In this document: positions 1 through 63,895 of the stretch, in pieces
Position numbering within the stretch: position 1 is the stretch's first letter
Layout of the letters: the number at the start of each line of letters is the position of its first letter
Notes under the pieces: model-generated
Told to the model about the DNA's origin: nothing
Databases searched by the model: none
What the model saw: only the letters and a program-made list of their open reading frames with translations
Assembly (NCBI GenBank): GCA_030159075.1
Contig: BROG01000516.1
Coordinates: 294,001-358,000 of the forward strand
Length of the DNA stretch: 64,000 nt
DNA from: Atrina japonica
Taxonomy: Eukaryota > Mollusca > Bivalvia > Pterioida > Pinnidae
Reading direction: 5' to 3'
Position numbers and translations under genes: made by a program

Positions 1-105
1 TTAAATGATGTTAACAGTGCCAAATATTATTTTAGTAAAAAATGAACAACTGGTACCGAAATACCAGGTACTAGGTTTATGTATACCCTTGGGGACTCGA
101 GTCAT
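1..105 (+). repeat. Inverted M1 fragment at the duplication edge
   Basis: Matches M1 in the opposite orientation to the intronic copies ('aacagtgccaaatatta', 'taccaggtactaggttta'). Homology with copy 2 begins just after it. Confidence 0.75.
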
Positions 106-255
106 TTTAGCAATCACAATACTTTATCTAAAACCTTAATCATACGGTTGGACGGTGACAAAATATATAGTATCCTGTTTTATTGGTAGGGGAAGAAATG
201 TTTATAAAAAGCAACAATTAATACAAGAGAATGAAAGACAAACCTTAGTACTCAC

Positions 256-22134
<21,879 letters not shown>

Positions 22135-22185
22135 TGTATATGTTGTACAGCATCAGTATAAGTATACGTTTATACACAGACTGTC

Positions 22186-22194
22186 GCTTTATAA
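22186..22194 (-). promoter_or_regulatory. Candidate TATA box of gene A
   Basis: The minus strand reads GTTATAAAG about 55 nt upstream of the ATG and the same motif is kept in gene B. No transcription start is known, so this is a positional guess. Confidence 0.35.
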
Positions 22195-23378
22195 CGTGTT
22201 TTTTCACATTATATCACGTATATGGTTCGATGGTTCTAATATATATTTTCTTGTAGTGTCACATTGCTTCTTTGAACACCGCAATGACTACATCTTTCAC
22301 TTTCTGATGAAAAGATTAAAAGATCACTCCGGAATGTTTTTACACATGTACTAGAGATCCAACTAGTACCAGTAACTACTGTGTGTATTCATTTTTTCAA
22401 GTTTTTAAGAAAATCAATCAAATGTATCATTTTAAGAAAAGCAATCATTTTGCATTGCTGAATCTTTCACTGATCATACACTGATACCAAAGACAATCAG
22501 ATAATGACAACCCAATCATACAGGGAAGCTAGTAACAATATATATTTTAGATGTTGTAACGTTTCTTTTTGTTTAAGATAACAAACCACAATAATGTGTA
22601 TACGATTCAACTTTATTTAAAAAGTCGTGTAATTTCTTCTTAAATCGAATATTTACACAGATCATGACACTAAAGCAGGAAAATATATTAAACTGATTAT
22701 AGATAGAAAAATTACAAGGAGTTAAAATAATACTTGAATAGGATTAATAGGATTAAAGAAATCTAACCCAATAGGACATATAAAATTATAAATTCTCTAC
22801 TGATTTCACATTTTAATCATTTATTTCTATTACTACCACACGGAAGTATTATTTATTTAGAAAAATAAATAACATTTTTAATTTTTTAATTTCAAATGTC
22901 CGGAAGGAATCGTCGTCCACTGAGAGCATGTCACAAATGTTACATGAAAACCTCTTGAATGCGGTGAAAAGGGCTGGCTTGGTGAAAATGTCCTATATTA
23001 ATTTTAGATTTGACTGGTAACAGAGAGTCCCTGTATATGGTCATGTTCCAGAATACTAACATTCATATGAGAGAAGGACTTCATATTGTTTATTGTTCAT
23101 ATTGTTTTCCCTGTATCACTATAACATTTCCTTCGTGATGATATCCAACTTTCAACAACGTATCCATGTATGAGTATTTTATTGGCGATTCGTTTAGCCC
23201 TCGGAGAAACACATTCATAAGAGACGTATGCCGTGGTATAACGCATTAATTGGGAAATGAAAACACCATAGGCAGGAGAAAACGGGGTACATGATGGTGT
23301 CTTTGGGATGTATTCGAGAAAAAATATTTCATAAAAAAGGCATGTAATTTTTTCTCACAGCTACGACAGTTTATATCG
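22195..23378. other. Shared upstream region of gene A
   Basis: About 1.2 kb, AT-rich, aligned with 60226-61398. No coding exon was recognised. The conservation matches the edge of the duplication, so it does not by itself indicate regulatory constraint. Confidence 0.6.
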
Positions 23379-24015
23379 ACACCACCTATGGATGAGTCTT
23401 ATATATGTGCGCTCACCAATATTCACAGCCCTGTTGTCGCGAGTTCCAATAACATCAAGAACAAGAGGAGGTGTTGATGAAAGTTGATGAAAACAGCTAA
23501 AGTTGAGTGATAAACAATTTTAATTTGATGAATGATAAGCATAACATCACCAAAATCGTGAAAATCTTATAGATCCCATAGATCCTTGAAATAAGAGATA
23601 AATGAAAAATAAAGGCATTAGCATATTAATCTGGCTACCTACTAGAACCAGATGTCAATTTAAGATATTACCCCCAGGTGCAGCTATGTTGTCTTGTGTT
23701 CCCGCGATATCCCGATATATTAAAATTTATCATTTAAACCCTCAATAGTGTAATATCAATAGCTATCCACATATAAAACAAACTGGAATTATACGTTACT
23801 TTTGATTTTTATAAATCCGAAATAATATACAAGTTTACAACACTGCGTCCAGGATTCTTTCTAAACATCGCGTGTCCTACAGTTTAAGTTTTATCATTAC
23901 CTGTGTTTAATTATATCGATATAAATATACTGCAGAGAACAGGCAGCGATAGAAATAAGTGAAAGCGAGATAAAGATAGGGTCCGGAATTTGACCTAGAA
24001 GAATAAAGCCAAACA

Positions 24016-24017
<2 letters not shown>

Positions 24018-24105
<88 letters not shown>
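24018..24105. repeat. TA microsatellite, intergenic
   Basis: About 88 bp of uninterrupted (TA)n. Confidence 0.95.
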
Positions 24106-24108
<3 letters not shown>

Positions 24109-25715
24109 ACAAATAAATATAAAGTTTTGCATTTAAACAAAATCACTCCAGAGTACACCAACATTTCTCCATTTACCTTGCCGTACTCGGATTTCTTGGT
24201 GTTTTCTACGGAATTGGAGTTTTTTGGTAAACCGTAACATTGACTGTCAAACAGGTGTCAGATTTGGATTTCCCACACTCATATTAAGTAGATAAAATGC
24301 AACTCCTATAAAAATTTTGTTGTGGAAACGTGATCTCACACGAAATTAAAACCCCATGAATAAGATCCTTTCAGAATAATGCTAATTTTTCTTCCCGTGA
24401 TATTATACAACTATACTGTATATACATGGTGCTATGAGTACTTATTTTCTTTACAATTCTGTTTGTAAACTGCATGTCTTTGATTAATATGTACTTATAG
24501 GTGATCAGTACAATAATTTAATATTTGATATTAAAGCTGTGAAGAGAATTATTATCTGTATTTAGGTATAAAAATAACCGCCATTATATACCTAAAACTT
24601 TTCTGAAAGTGAAGTAAAACTGAATCAATACAAACAATTCTATATTAAATACTTCTTATAATACATTTTATATTTAAAGAACTCGTCCATATATTCTGAA
24701 GTTGAAATATTTTGGAAAGTCTGAATAGAAAACAAAAATATTTTAACCTATAATCTTTGTTTGGTCACCGATATCTTTCACACGATTTACCGAATGGATG
24801 TAAAAATAATCATGTTGGCTGTAATATCAGATATTATTTACACTAATGAAGGATAGCAATTATCACTGTTTATAAACTTAACTTAGTCATTAAAGGTGTA
24901 CACATTTACTTTGCATTCAGTTTTTCCATTTGTTATTGACTTGTTTGTTGTTTTGTTTTCTTATTAGGTTCTTAAGGAACATATTCAATAGTATTGTCAA
25001 TGTTAGTCTGTTTAGAAACTTATTTGCGTTCTAGATTTTTTTGTCACAGTATTACTGTCAGAAGATTTTAAAGGTACATGTGCATAGTATTATAGCACGT
25101 ACCAACAGCAATGTGTTAGGTCGTTAAAGTAAGACATTACCAATGTGTTTACCATACGACGGTCACATTACAATATACATATGTGTTAACCAAAAGATGT
25201 TCCACAAGACAATAGTAAATGAATACAACATCCATGTTATGGCGACATTTCATATTTTCACCTAGCGGAAGCAATGTTGAACTAGGCGATTTCTCGTATA
25301 TATTTTGGCTACCAGGAAAACTTCCAGAGGGAGCATAATGTTAAGACAAATTTTGGAATATCACCCTAACTTCTTTTCTTTGAAAAATGAGTAAATGACA
25401 TTGAAAATTTTCACATTTCTTTAACCCAATCACAAGGGAGGCATCAATTGAAATTTACCTGAAAAAATGCTTACTCATTTTCGTTTTGTGTATATACCGA
25501 TAAACAAACGCTGACTAAAACAGTATCCAATCATCTCGAGTATGCAATTTTTAGGCCCGACGCAAGCGGATGTTTAAAAGGTAGAAAGACAGCATACATC
25601 AAAGACGGTCGTTGTTCTTGTAGTTTATAAAACACGAAAACATAAAGTGAAAAGAAACAAAGGATGATATTAAGAATGCCGTTATAGATAACATTTTTGT
25701 CGAGGTGTCGAGCTC

Positions 25716-25795
25716 CGTGTTTGTCCATTTTTACCGGATTTGTATCTATGTCCTGGACATTCTGTTGGTTTGTACTTTGGTATCTTAGATTGTTT
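25716..25795 (+). mobile_element. Penelope-like 3' terminal fragment
   Basis: Well-conserved terminal 80 bp of the module ('tgtttgtccatttttaccgg' to 'ggtatct'). Confidence 0.7.
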
Positions 25796-27386
25796 ATATT
25801 TGTACTCACGTTCAATGTATGACTACACATATATTTACTGATTTCATGAATCAAGTGACAAAATAATAATAATAATGATTGATTTGGGAATTTGTGTAGT
25901 TTTGTCACAGAGCGAAATTTCTGACTCACTTCTCCATCCACTTCCAATGTTCTCCATGACAGTAGTCATTCTAAGGCCCATTAATGAAGCTACAACGGCG
26001 TTTTTCCAGTTTCCCGGAAGTATTTTGACAGCAGAGTAAATCGTAAGAGATAAATATCTCGAGAACGGGGGCACCAATTTTGATAGGGTTTTAGGGTACA
26101 GGACAACTTAAATGTTTATTCGTGTTCAGAATTGTAAAGTGAATAATGTGGTTTCTTTTTAAATGTGCTGTAGAGTTTAATCCAGTTGGGAATAAAGATA
26201 TTTTCCGTCATTTCCGTCTTACAAGTTCTAGGAATCTAAAATTTGTTCAAAATCACAAAACAAGGTTTTACTTTCAAACAATCAAATCACAGAAACATTA
26301 TCTGCAGGAGCAAGTTTAATAATAAATCAATGTATCCATAAAAACCCATTTCTAATTTTAAAAAATCATTCAGTACAAATGTACAAACAGATTGTGTTCC
26401 CTGTTGAATTTGAACTTTACGGTTCAGATCAAATACAAGGATGAATTAATTCTGATGTTAAAGATCAAAATTAAAATTATATCTCATATCCATTATATAT
26501 CATTACGCCTTTTACAATAAGACTTGTAATGATTTTTATACAGGTGTAAAATTGTTTAAAAAAAAATTGTTTTAAAACACATTTTTATTTCAACCTAAAT
26601 CTATAAAGTTTCTGTTTTAAACACATGCCTATAGTCCACGTATTGCAGTCCTTTTTTGAAGGACAGCAACTTGTTAACTAAATATAGTCTTACAATTCGA
26701 TAATACATTGAAAATCTGTAGAGTACTCTAGAGCATACTCTAGAGTACTCTAACCTACTCTAATTAGTATAACCGTGTACGCAAGTAAGTGTTATCCGTT
26801 CATCGATGTAATACAGTCCAAGTCCGGCACGGCTGATTATATCAATCAATATTTTTGGTATTATACGTCATAATCTATTATCCTAATTAATGGGCAATGT
26901 TTCATGTGTAAATTTAAATAAACATCATTCTTTCAAACAAGGACAGGTTTTGCATCGACGGTCGCCGAATTTTAGATGGAATTATTGCTTTTCCTGTTAG
27001 ATATCTTCCTTGAACTTTATACGCATCCTTCTTATATTCTTTGGTTGTCTTGTACTATAGGATTTAGAACCTTTCCAATTATTTTTCAAAACAAAGTAGA
27101 AATAATTCTCTTATAAGCGTGATCTATATATTATCTCCTGAACTTCCTGACTACAAATACTTTGGTATATATTATTTTTATATTGTATTTTGAAGCTGAT
27201 TGATTGTGTTGTGGATTAGTTTCTATCCTTAGTTATATTGTGAAACGAATTTTTGGAAAGGAAAGGAATTATGTAATTTTGCCGTAAAAGAAGAACATGT
27301 ACTGTCAGTTCTGATAAATAACAATTTGACCATAATCAAAATACTAGATGTTGTTCAACTCTTTTCCTATACACCTATACAGTCAT

Positions 27387-27741
27387 CGTCGTAAAACCAC
27401 GGACCGGAATCGCTTTGCTCTTTCATACCCGTGGTCCCATGCGACCGAATTATCTCGTAGCTCATGAATGTTATTCATAAGGCATCAGCCAATGGGAGTC
27501 AATGGTGCTTGCATTGGTCCACCAATCAAATGGAGGCTTTTAAACAACTTCTGCATTATATTAAAACAGTAAAAGCGACCTCAATAGAACAATGTATCTG
27601 ATTGGTGGACCAGTACGAGCACCATTTACTCGCATTAGCTGATGCCTTATGAATGATATTCATGAGTTACCAAGACATTTCGGTCGCAATTGACCACGGG
27701 TAGGAAAGATCATAACGATTCCGGACCGTGGTTTTACGACG
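27387..27741. mobile_element. Foldback element (long inverted repeat)
   Basis: 'cgtcgtaaaaccacgg' on the left is mirrored by 'ccgtggttttacgacg' on the right. Inner portions are also mirrored (accggaatcg/cgattccggac; tcatgaat/attcatga; aaggcatcagc/gctgatgcctt; ggtccaccaatca/tgattggtggacc). No ORF. Target duplication is unclear. Confidence 0.8.
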
Positions 27742-27835
27742 TTGACACTAATTGACGACATTAAAACTACAGAGCTTGTCGAAACGTCTATACGGATTAT
27801 GGCGAGGATTTATTCCTCACTTATTTGGAGTTAAC

Positions 27836-27960
27836 TGTGGACTCACAGCTGGTATGACTGGTTGACAAGGAATGCTTACTCCTCCATGGTACCTTATCCC
27901 ACCTCTGGATTTTCAGAGGTCCGTGTGTGTTGAGATGTGGATGATATGTCCCGATGAAAT
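27836..27960 (+). mobile_element. Penelope-like 3' module fragment
   Basis: Matches the module from 'gactcac' through 'gcttactcctccatgg' to 'agaggtccgtgt', in the intergenic region. Confidence 0.65.
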
Positions 27961-30035
27961 TGAACAAACATGAATCAAAATCAATACAATAAATTTTTAT
28001 TGTGCATTTGAAACCAAAATAAATCAAAATTAACTAGTATAAGCGACCCGACTCGAACTAATATATAAATGTACAGAAAAAACAACATATAAATAAAAGT
28101 TCAGTCAGTGCAATAGTTCTTAGCACTACAAAATCAGAAACCAACAGCTAAAGTTACATAAACACAGTGAATAACAACAATGTTATAACAATCCAGTATA
28201 CGGCATATATATCCTGTCCAGGTGAGTTATACAGGCCCGCACACGGGCAGTTTTGAGTCACTTGATATTTTGTAAACAAACGGTTAAGTAATGCTGCATA
28301 AATCATGTTACGGCACACAATGCATGTTTATAATAGTTTTGTAAGTGTATATAACACAGTCTTCCGAGTTTGCATTATTTTTATGAAAACATGCAATAGC
28401 AATAGGAATATTCCACCATTTCCACATATGCACGGACTTGAAAATTCAGTTTATTGGTTCACTCTGTCTGTAAGTCTTGATTTAAGACATACGGGAACCC
28501 TGATGTTTTTCTTTTAAATTAGAAGTTTGCTCTGGAGAATATTGTCCTGAACTGACAAGTTCCAGCAAACTAATATTTATTTTCCCCAATTTTATCACCT
28601 TCTTCAGTATAGGTGAACAGCTTTCTCTCAAATAAATTTTACACGGACTTTTTGTTACCTGTTTTACCTGTTTAAGCGAGGCACGATAAAGGTGTAAACA
28701 AGACAGGCTCAATAAAGGGAATAATAGATATATATGAATTCAAGTTTGTTACAGTGTGTGTCCACTTCTCACCTGATTTGTATATTATCACATGGACATT
28801 CTTTCGAATAATACGTTGGTATCTGTGATTCTTATTGACTATACTGTAAACATGAATATTTCCACGTGCTGTTAATTACATGATTTTCGTATTCAAACTA
28901 CTTGAGAGGTCTTTTACGCGATGCCAGCAACTTACTGTTCGCAATCTTGTATTACACGATCATTCTTAGCACAGTCATGGTATTTAAATTACCCACTCGG
29001 TTAAATTACCCGTTTACAGTAAATATATTAGAAATACATTTTTCTGATATTTCGTTTTTCAAAATTCTCTCTTGCAATCAATCGTTTATTCACTTTATGA
29101 TTTAACGAAATTTTTCAATATTGTATCTATTTGTCTAATTGGGAACCGCAGAAATCACACATTCCTCTTGGTAAGTCACGCCCATCACGCGTCATTCCTT
29201 GGTTATAGCTAGTATAATTAATTTAGCACGGTGAACGTAATCCAGAGAAAATCAAAATGAGTTCGTGATTACAAGCTTCTAATTTGAATTAAACGGGAGC
29301 TTAGCCAGTGTATAATCTTTATTCAGTAATGAAGAAGTCAATTGCTGATATCTTTTTACATATTCTTACTCTCTCTGTTTTGGCAATCAATGTCGATAAT
29401 GTAATTTTTCTCGATATATCATTTTACGAAAAATAAAAGGAAGAAGAACTTCCTGTACTGGAGTAAATCTTTCACATGACTTAGACTGTCAACTACATGT
29501 ATTTCCGTCTCAAATGAAAAATCTTCATGGCCATTTGGAAAACGTCTTACATGGTTTTTCACCTGAGTTAATTTCGTTATAAGATCTTGTCTTCAGAAAG
29601 AACTGATCTCACCTTTTAGTATTACTGAGCGGATTGCAATACAATTAACGGAGTAACACGGTCCACTTACCATGTACTTGGTGCCACAAGCTAACCACGG
29701 GTGTGTAGAGTTTAAACAGAACAAATCGATTTCAGAGCCTCTGATTTCTGTGAATCATATTATTATTATATTTTCAATAAATAGGAGGTTTAATGGTTTA
29801 TTTGATGAAGTTGAAGTGATTTATCCGTTGATAATACTCGGAATTAAATGTTATATGCCATATTTTATGTTCCTAAAAGCGCCATTGAAAAGTGAAAGGA
29901 ATCATATTGCCCCATTGCCTTGACATCACCACTGCGTAGACAGATAACCATGTATATCAATCAATGAAAAATATGTGAATATAAAGTACAATGAACAGCC
30001 GTGTCTAAAGTAGGGAGTATCAAGTATAATATGTC

Positions 30036-30262
30036 CAAATTGCGCAGTGGTTATCGCACTCGCTTTTCACCAATGCGACCAGGGTTCGATCTCAATCCTT
30101 GGATTGGACAGGGGAATATGTGAGATGGTATGTTGGTCTCCATGTCGGATACGTGTGTTTTTTCCGGGAACTCCGGTTTCCTTCCCAACAAGGATCCCTG
30201 CATGCCAACATCAGTGCCAACAAGAGACATTAACTTAAGTTGACAGTAAAATAAATAAAGTT
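30036..30262 (+). mobile_element. Second tRNA-derived SINE family
   Basis: Head with A-box-like 'gcagtggttatcgcactcg' and B-box 'gggttcgatct', then a 'ctccatgtcggatacgtgtg' body of a type common in bivalves, ending 'aataaataaagtt'. Intergenic. Confidence 0.7.
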
Positions 30263-30985
30263 CAATTTTCAATATAAGATTTGAAATGAGGAACATTTTG
30301 GATGTAGCATAAAATATGAAACATTATTATGAAAATCGGTTTGAAATTATAATTTGAAAAGGAAAGGAAGGAAATGATAATGTATCGTTCAGTTTACTTA
30401 AATGAAAATTTAAATGTACTTATCAGGAAACGTTGATTATCTATATTATCGACATATTACCAAAGTATTCATTTTGCAAAAAGATGATAAGGAATGCAAA
30501 AGAAGAAAAATACGATTTTCCTATATGGTTATATGTACGGTTCAGAAACAGAAAGTACTACTGGTATCACACAAAGCCTAAAAACCGATTTCCAAATCTA
30601 AGTAAATTCTTACGAAATATGTTGATTCATTAACTCTCATACGCGGAAGTAGTTATGGACCTAATACACCTCGAAAGTTACATTATAAAAGAATCATATC
30701 GTGTGTATCTAATCGTATCTCGTGTTACAATATCTATATATGCAATTATGGAAGTAATGCATGAGGTAGACACACTAGAGTATATCGTACAATTTTTGCT
30801 TTTTAGCGTATAATTTACAAATCAGGTGAAATTGGACACGCACGGACTACTGAAAATCCAGAAGTGACATCAGGTGCCATGAATAAGTATATTCTAAATG
30901 GTGTCTTCGTGGTCATAAACCAATCCAATGATAAAGTTATTCAACGTTTGTCCATCATTTAACGTTACATTTCCATTAAATATCG

Positions 30986-31031
30986 TGTGTATGTGTGTGC
31001 GTGTGTGTGTGTGAGTGTGTGTGTGTGTGTA
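30986..31031. repeat. GT microsatellite downstream of gene B
   Basis: (GT)n about 170 nt beyond the candidate poly(A) signal. Confidence 0.9.
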
Positions 31032-31196
31032 ATTCATATAGTTGAGCAATTCACACACTTGAGCATTGCAATGATAATATTATTCATATTTCCTTTTCAC
31101 GTCATTCCATATTGCATGCTTTTAAATGGGCATTTTTTATTTGACTTTGACAAGGCTCTACGGGTACATTTATCTCTATTTATATCTGCCTTCTCT

Positions 31197-31202
31197 TTTA
31201 TT
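31197..31202 (-). promoter_or_regulatory. Candidate polyadenylation signal of gene B
   Basis: AATAAA on the minus strand, about 38 nt beyond the gene B stop codon, the only canonical hexamer seen immediately downstream. Confidence 0.55.
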
Positions 31203-31239
31203 GACAACTTAAATAAGTATACTTTGAATCCAGTTATTT

Positions 31240-60165
<28,926 letters not shown>

Positions 60166-60216
60166 TGTATATGTTGTACAGCATCAGTATAAGTATACGT
60201 TTATACACAGACTGTC

Positions 60217-60225
60217 GCTTTATAA
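60217..60225 (-). promoter_or_regulatory. Candidate TATA box of gene B
   Basis: Same GTTATAAAG motif, about 55 nt upstream of the gene B ATG. Confidence 0.35.
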
Positions 60226-62120
60226 CGTGTTATTTCACTTTATATCACGTATATGGTTCGATGGTTCTAATATATATTTTCTTGTAGTGTCACATTGCTT
60301 CCTTGAACACCGCAATGACTACATCTTTCACTTTCTGATCAAAAGATTAAAATATCACTCGGGAATGTTTTTTTTCACATGTACTAGAGATCCAACTAAT
60401 ACCTGTAACTACGGTGTGTATTCATTTTTTCAAGTTTTTAAGAAAATCAATCAAACGTATCATTTTAAGAAAAGCAATCATTCTACATTGCTGAATCTTT
60501 CACTGATCATACACTGATACAAAAGACAATCAGATAATGACAACCCAATCATACAGGAAAGCTAGTAACAATATATATTTTAGATGTTGTAACGTTTCTT
60601 TTTTTAAGATAACAAACCACAATAATGTGTATACGATTCAACTTTATTTAAAAAGTCGTATAATTTCTTCTTAAAATGTATATTTACATAGATCATGACA
60701 CTTAAGCAGGAAAATATAATAAACTGATTATAGATAGTAAAAATTACAAGGAGTTAAAATAATACTTAAACAATGGGATTAAAGAAATCTAACCCAATAG
60801 GACATATACAAATTATAAATTCTCTTCTGATTTCACATTTTAATCATTTATTTCTGTTACTACCAAACGGAAGTATAATTTATTTAGAAAACTAAATAAC
60901 ATGCCTTTTTTAATTTCAAATGTCCGGAAGGAATCGTCGTCCACTGAGAGCATGTCACAAATGTTACATGAAAACCTCTTGAATGCGGTGAAAAGGGCTG
61001 GCTTGGTGAAAATGTCCTATATTAGTTTTAGATTTGACTGGTGACAGAGAGTCCCTGTATATGGTCATGTTCCAGAGTACTTACATTCACGACGGAAGGA
61101 CTTAATATTGTTTATTGTTCATATTGTTATCCGTGTATCACTATACATTTCCTTCGTGATGATATCCAACTTTCAACAACGTATCCATGTATGAGTATTT
61201 TATTGGCGATTCGTTTAGCCCTCGGAACACACATTTATAAGAGACGTTTGCCGTGGTATAACGCATTAATTGGGAAATGAAAACACAAAATGCATGAGAG
61301 AACGGGGTACATGATGGTGTCTTAGGGATGTATTCAAGAAAAAATATTTCATAAAAAAGGCATGTAATTTTTTCTCACAGCTACGACAGCTTATATCGCT
61401 TTAAGTTTGCATTAAACTGTATTTGTTCTCCTTAACATATTTTGTATTTTATCTGTCGTTTTGTTGATATGATTTTTGGGTGGACGATAAACACACACCA
61501 AACAAAACTTGGAATGTGAACTAAAATGGGTAAACATATTGAATATTAATGAAGATAAAAAGGGATGGGAAATACATCACATCATACCATTTCATACTTC
61601 AATGGATACAAAGTTACTGTGGATTCAGTATCGAGTTATTCACCGATTTTAGCAACATATTCCTATCTTAAAAAATTGGTTATACAGACTCAAATGTATG
61701 TACTTTTTGTATTACAGAAATAGAAACTATTATCCACCTTTTTGTGATTGGTCTTGTGTATTTTCCTTTTGGAGGGATCTCAATTTTTGGTTAAATGAAT
61801 AAAAAATCATGAAAATATTTATACACAAAAGATAAATATAATTCTTGGAAATGACAGATTTCCAAAACAATTACTCTATTAACAATATTAATGGTAAATT
61901 TAATATATATCAGTGTAAAATGAAAAAGAAAATGCCACGATTTATTGATTTTATTGAGTATGTGAAAATTTACCAGAAAACACAAAAATATATTATTTTA
62001 TTTTTTTCAGGAACAATTACAGATATCATAAGTTTGACAAAAAGTTTCAAAATTTTAGTATAATATGAAAGAATGTATTTATTTGTATATTGTATTCTGC
62101 ATATATATGTATGTGTATGT

Positions 62121-62121
<1 letters not shown>

Positions 62122-62181
<60 letters not shown>
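62122..62181. repeat. TA microsatellite, right flank
   Basis: Directly precedes the SINE tail at 62196. Confidence 0.95.
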
Positions 62182-62184
<3 letters not shown>

Positions 62185-62195
62185 TTTTTTTGTTT

Positions 62196-62440
62196 GTTGT
62201 TGTTCTTTTTTTTTTTTTTTATTGATGTTTAACGTCCAACTCAATCTTTCACACATATGGAGACGTCACCAAATGCCGATGAAGGGCTTCAAACTTTTAC
62301 CTATGCTCGGCACTAACGGCCATTAAGCAGTGATGGTTCTTTAACGGGACGACACCTACTGTGACAGGGGACCTCGGTTTTTACTGTCTCATCCGACAGA
62401 CAGGAAACCAACCTGCCGTCGGCTGGAATCGAACTCGTAT
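62196..62440 (-). mobile_element. SINE in the right flank
   Basis: Reverse-oriented copy with T-rich tail complement, body and the B-box region 'ggaatcgaactcg'. The head upstream of the B box is missing. Confidence 0.8.
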
Positions 62441-63835
62441 GTTTATGTGTATGTGTGTATATGTATATGCTCATAAATCACCCTCTAAATCACAAGTACA
62501 ATAACCAAAGTGTAAACGAACGAATGGATTTGTGAAAAAAGTTTGTTCCAACATAAATTAAAAACCTTTTACTAATTTATAATTTGTGGTGAGCATGAAT
62601 AATTGTATGACTGGTAAACAGAATTTAAAAATTTGGAATGGCCTAGTTCATCATTTGCCACGATTACTTGATAGATAGAATTAGTTCAATTGAAATCAGT
62701 ATGAATAAACAAAATCCTTATATTCGACTTTCTTCTGGAGGTATTTACTATAACACGGTTTACGTCTTTTCACTCCCGTGTGTCAAAAATGAAGATCCCG
62801 TTTTTAAAACAATGCAATGAATGATATTTTTTCAATAAAAAGAATATTATATTTGTGATTTATTATAAAAATCAAAATCAAATTTTGATAAAATTTGGTG
62901 CAAAGTATTGTTTATCATTTACGACAGTTATGCTAGAGCCATCGTGTGATTCGGTTTTACTTGTAACTGCAGTTATAGAACGTCTCTCAAACAGATTGTT
63001 GACTACATTGGGAACTCGCAAAACGACAAGTTCGCTTATAATCTCAAACATCCAAAGATCACAATGGCGGCTGACACGTCATAACATCTACAACATGAGA
63101 AATATAAAAGTAACTCCCTATTTCAGGATATTTTTCTACAATTAAATTTTTATCTCTTTTTTGTTAAGCCTCAGTCGCAACCGTCCGTACATCCACTCTA
63201 TGGGTATGTACAGCGAAAAACGCAAAGGACCGCACTTGCCTCGCATGGTCTTGTTACGGAATTTTGAGTACACAGACTGCCCGTAAGCACATACGATGGA
63301 TGTTGAGCATGTCCAACAAACTCTACGATTTTCCAATAACACACAAGGTCACAGGTGTGTTGTGCTCCCGACGTAAAGGACACGAACTAAATCGACCGCA
63401 CGGAGCAAGTGCGAAGCATTTTTCTTTGACTTTCCGGTATAAAAGGCCGTGATCAGCCCGTGGTTGTGAAGCATGCCGTTTTATCTTGAAAGGCCATTTT
63501 GGTCACAAACGGGATGAATTTTGAATTTACGCGATCATCACTTTCATTTTAACATTTTAACTTTTAACACGATAAAACATACTTTTTGCATGCAAGTATA
63601 GTGATTTTGTATTATATAATCATTTGTAAAAACTTCCAAATTGAAGTGACTAGGATACATATTATTTTACATCATTCACATATAAATTTTTGTGTCACAT
63701 TAACGATTTTCCTGTAACAAATAAATGAATACGTTGAGTGCGGTGCTCAAAATTTGACTATAAACTATTTTTTAATATTTCTGAACTTTCCTTCAAATGA
63801 GCAATAATCTATATCAGGACTTACTTTACTCACAA

Positions 63836-63895
63836 TGTCGTCCGTTGACCAATACCTCAACTTGACTGACTTGTTCTGGCATTGTGGCTATAGAA
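63836..63895 (-). CDS. Possible internal exon near the right edge, unidentified
   Basis: On the minus strand, 'gggtcag' could be an acceptor and CATT|GTGAGT a good donor. The frame between reads FGMSGDISIATMPEQVSQVE, then VLVNGRH. The acceptor lacks a pyrimidine tract and other frames are also open. No family recognised. Confidence 0.22.

Larger units (their letters stand above)
23400..31190. other. Intergenic region between gene A and gene B, no host gene recognised
   Basis: AT-rich. It contains the TA tract at 24018, PLE scraps (25716, 27836, and weaker ones near 28773 and 30822), the foldback at 27387, the SINE at 30036 and the GT repeat at 30986. Short ORFs such as 25531-25947 (minus) have no recognisable motifs and are probably chance. 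Confidence 0.6.
61399..63830. other. Unique right flank, no gene recognised
   Basis: Beyond the duplication border the sequence is AT-rich, with a TA tract and a SINE. The ORFs at 62855-63145 and 63264-63452 lack recognisable motifs. Confidence 0.55.

Noticed and set aside
25531..25947. 138-aa minus-strand ORF as a gene
   Set aside because: It overlaps a Penelope-like 3' fragment, has no recognisable motif and no splice or promoter support.
26710..26760. Short palindromic run of TAGAGTACTCTA units as a regulatory site
   Set aside because: A simple low-complexity repeat with no partner or conservation to support function.
29640..29700. Donor-like 'atg|gtaagtgg' on the minus strand as a first exon
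   Set aside because: A single splice-like site without a convincing upstream or downstream exon.
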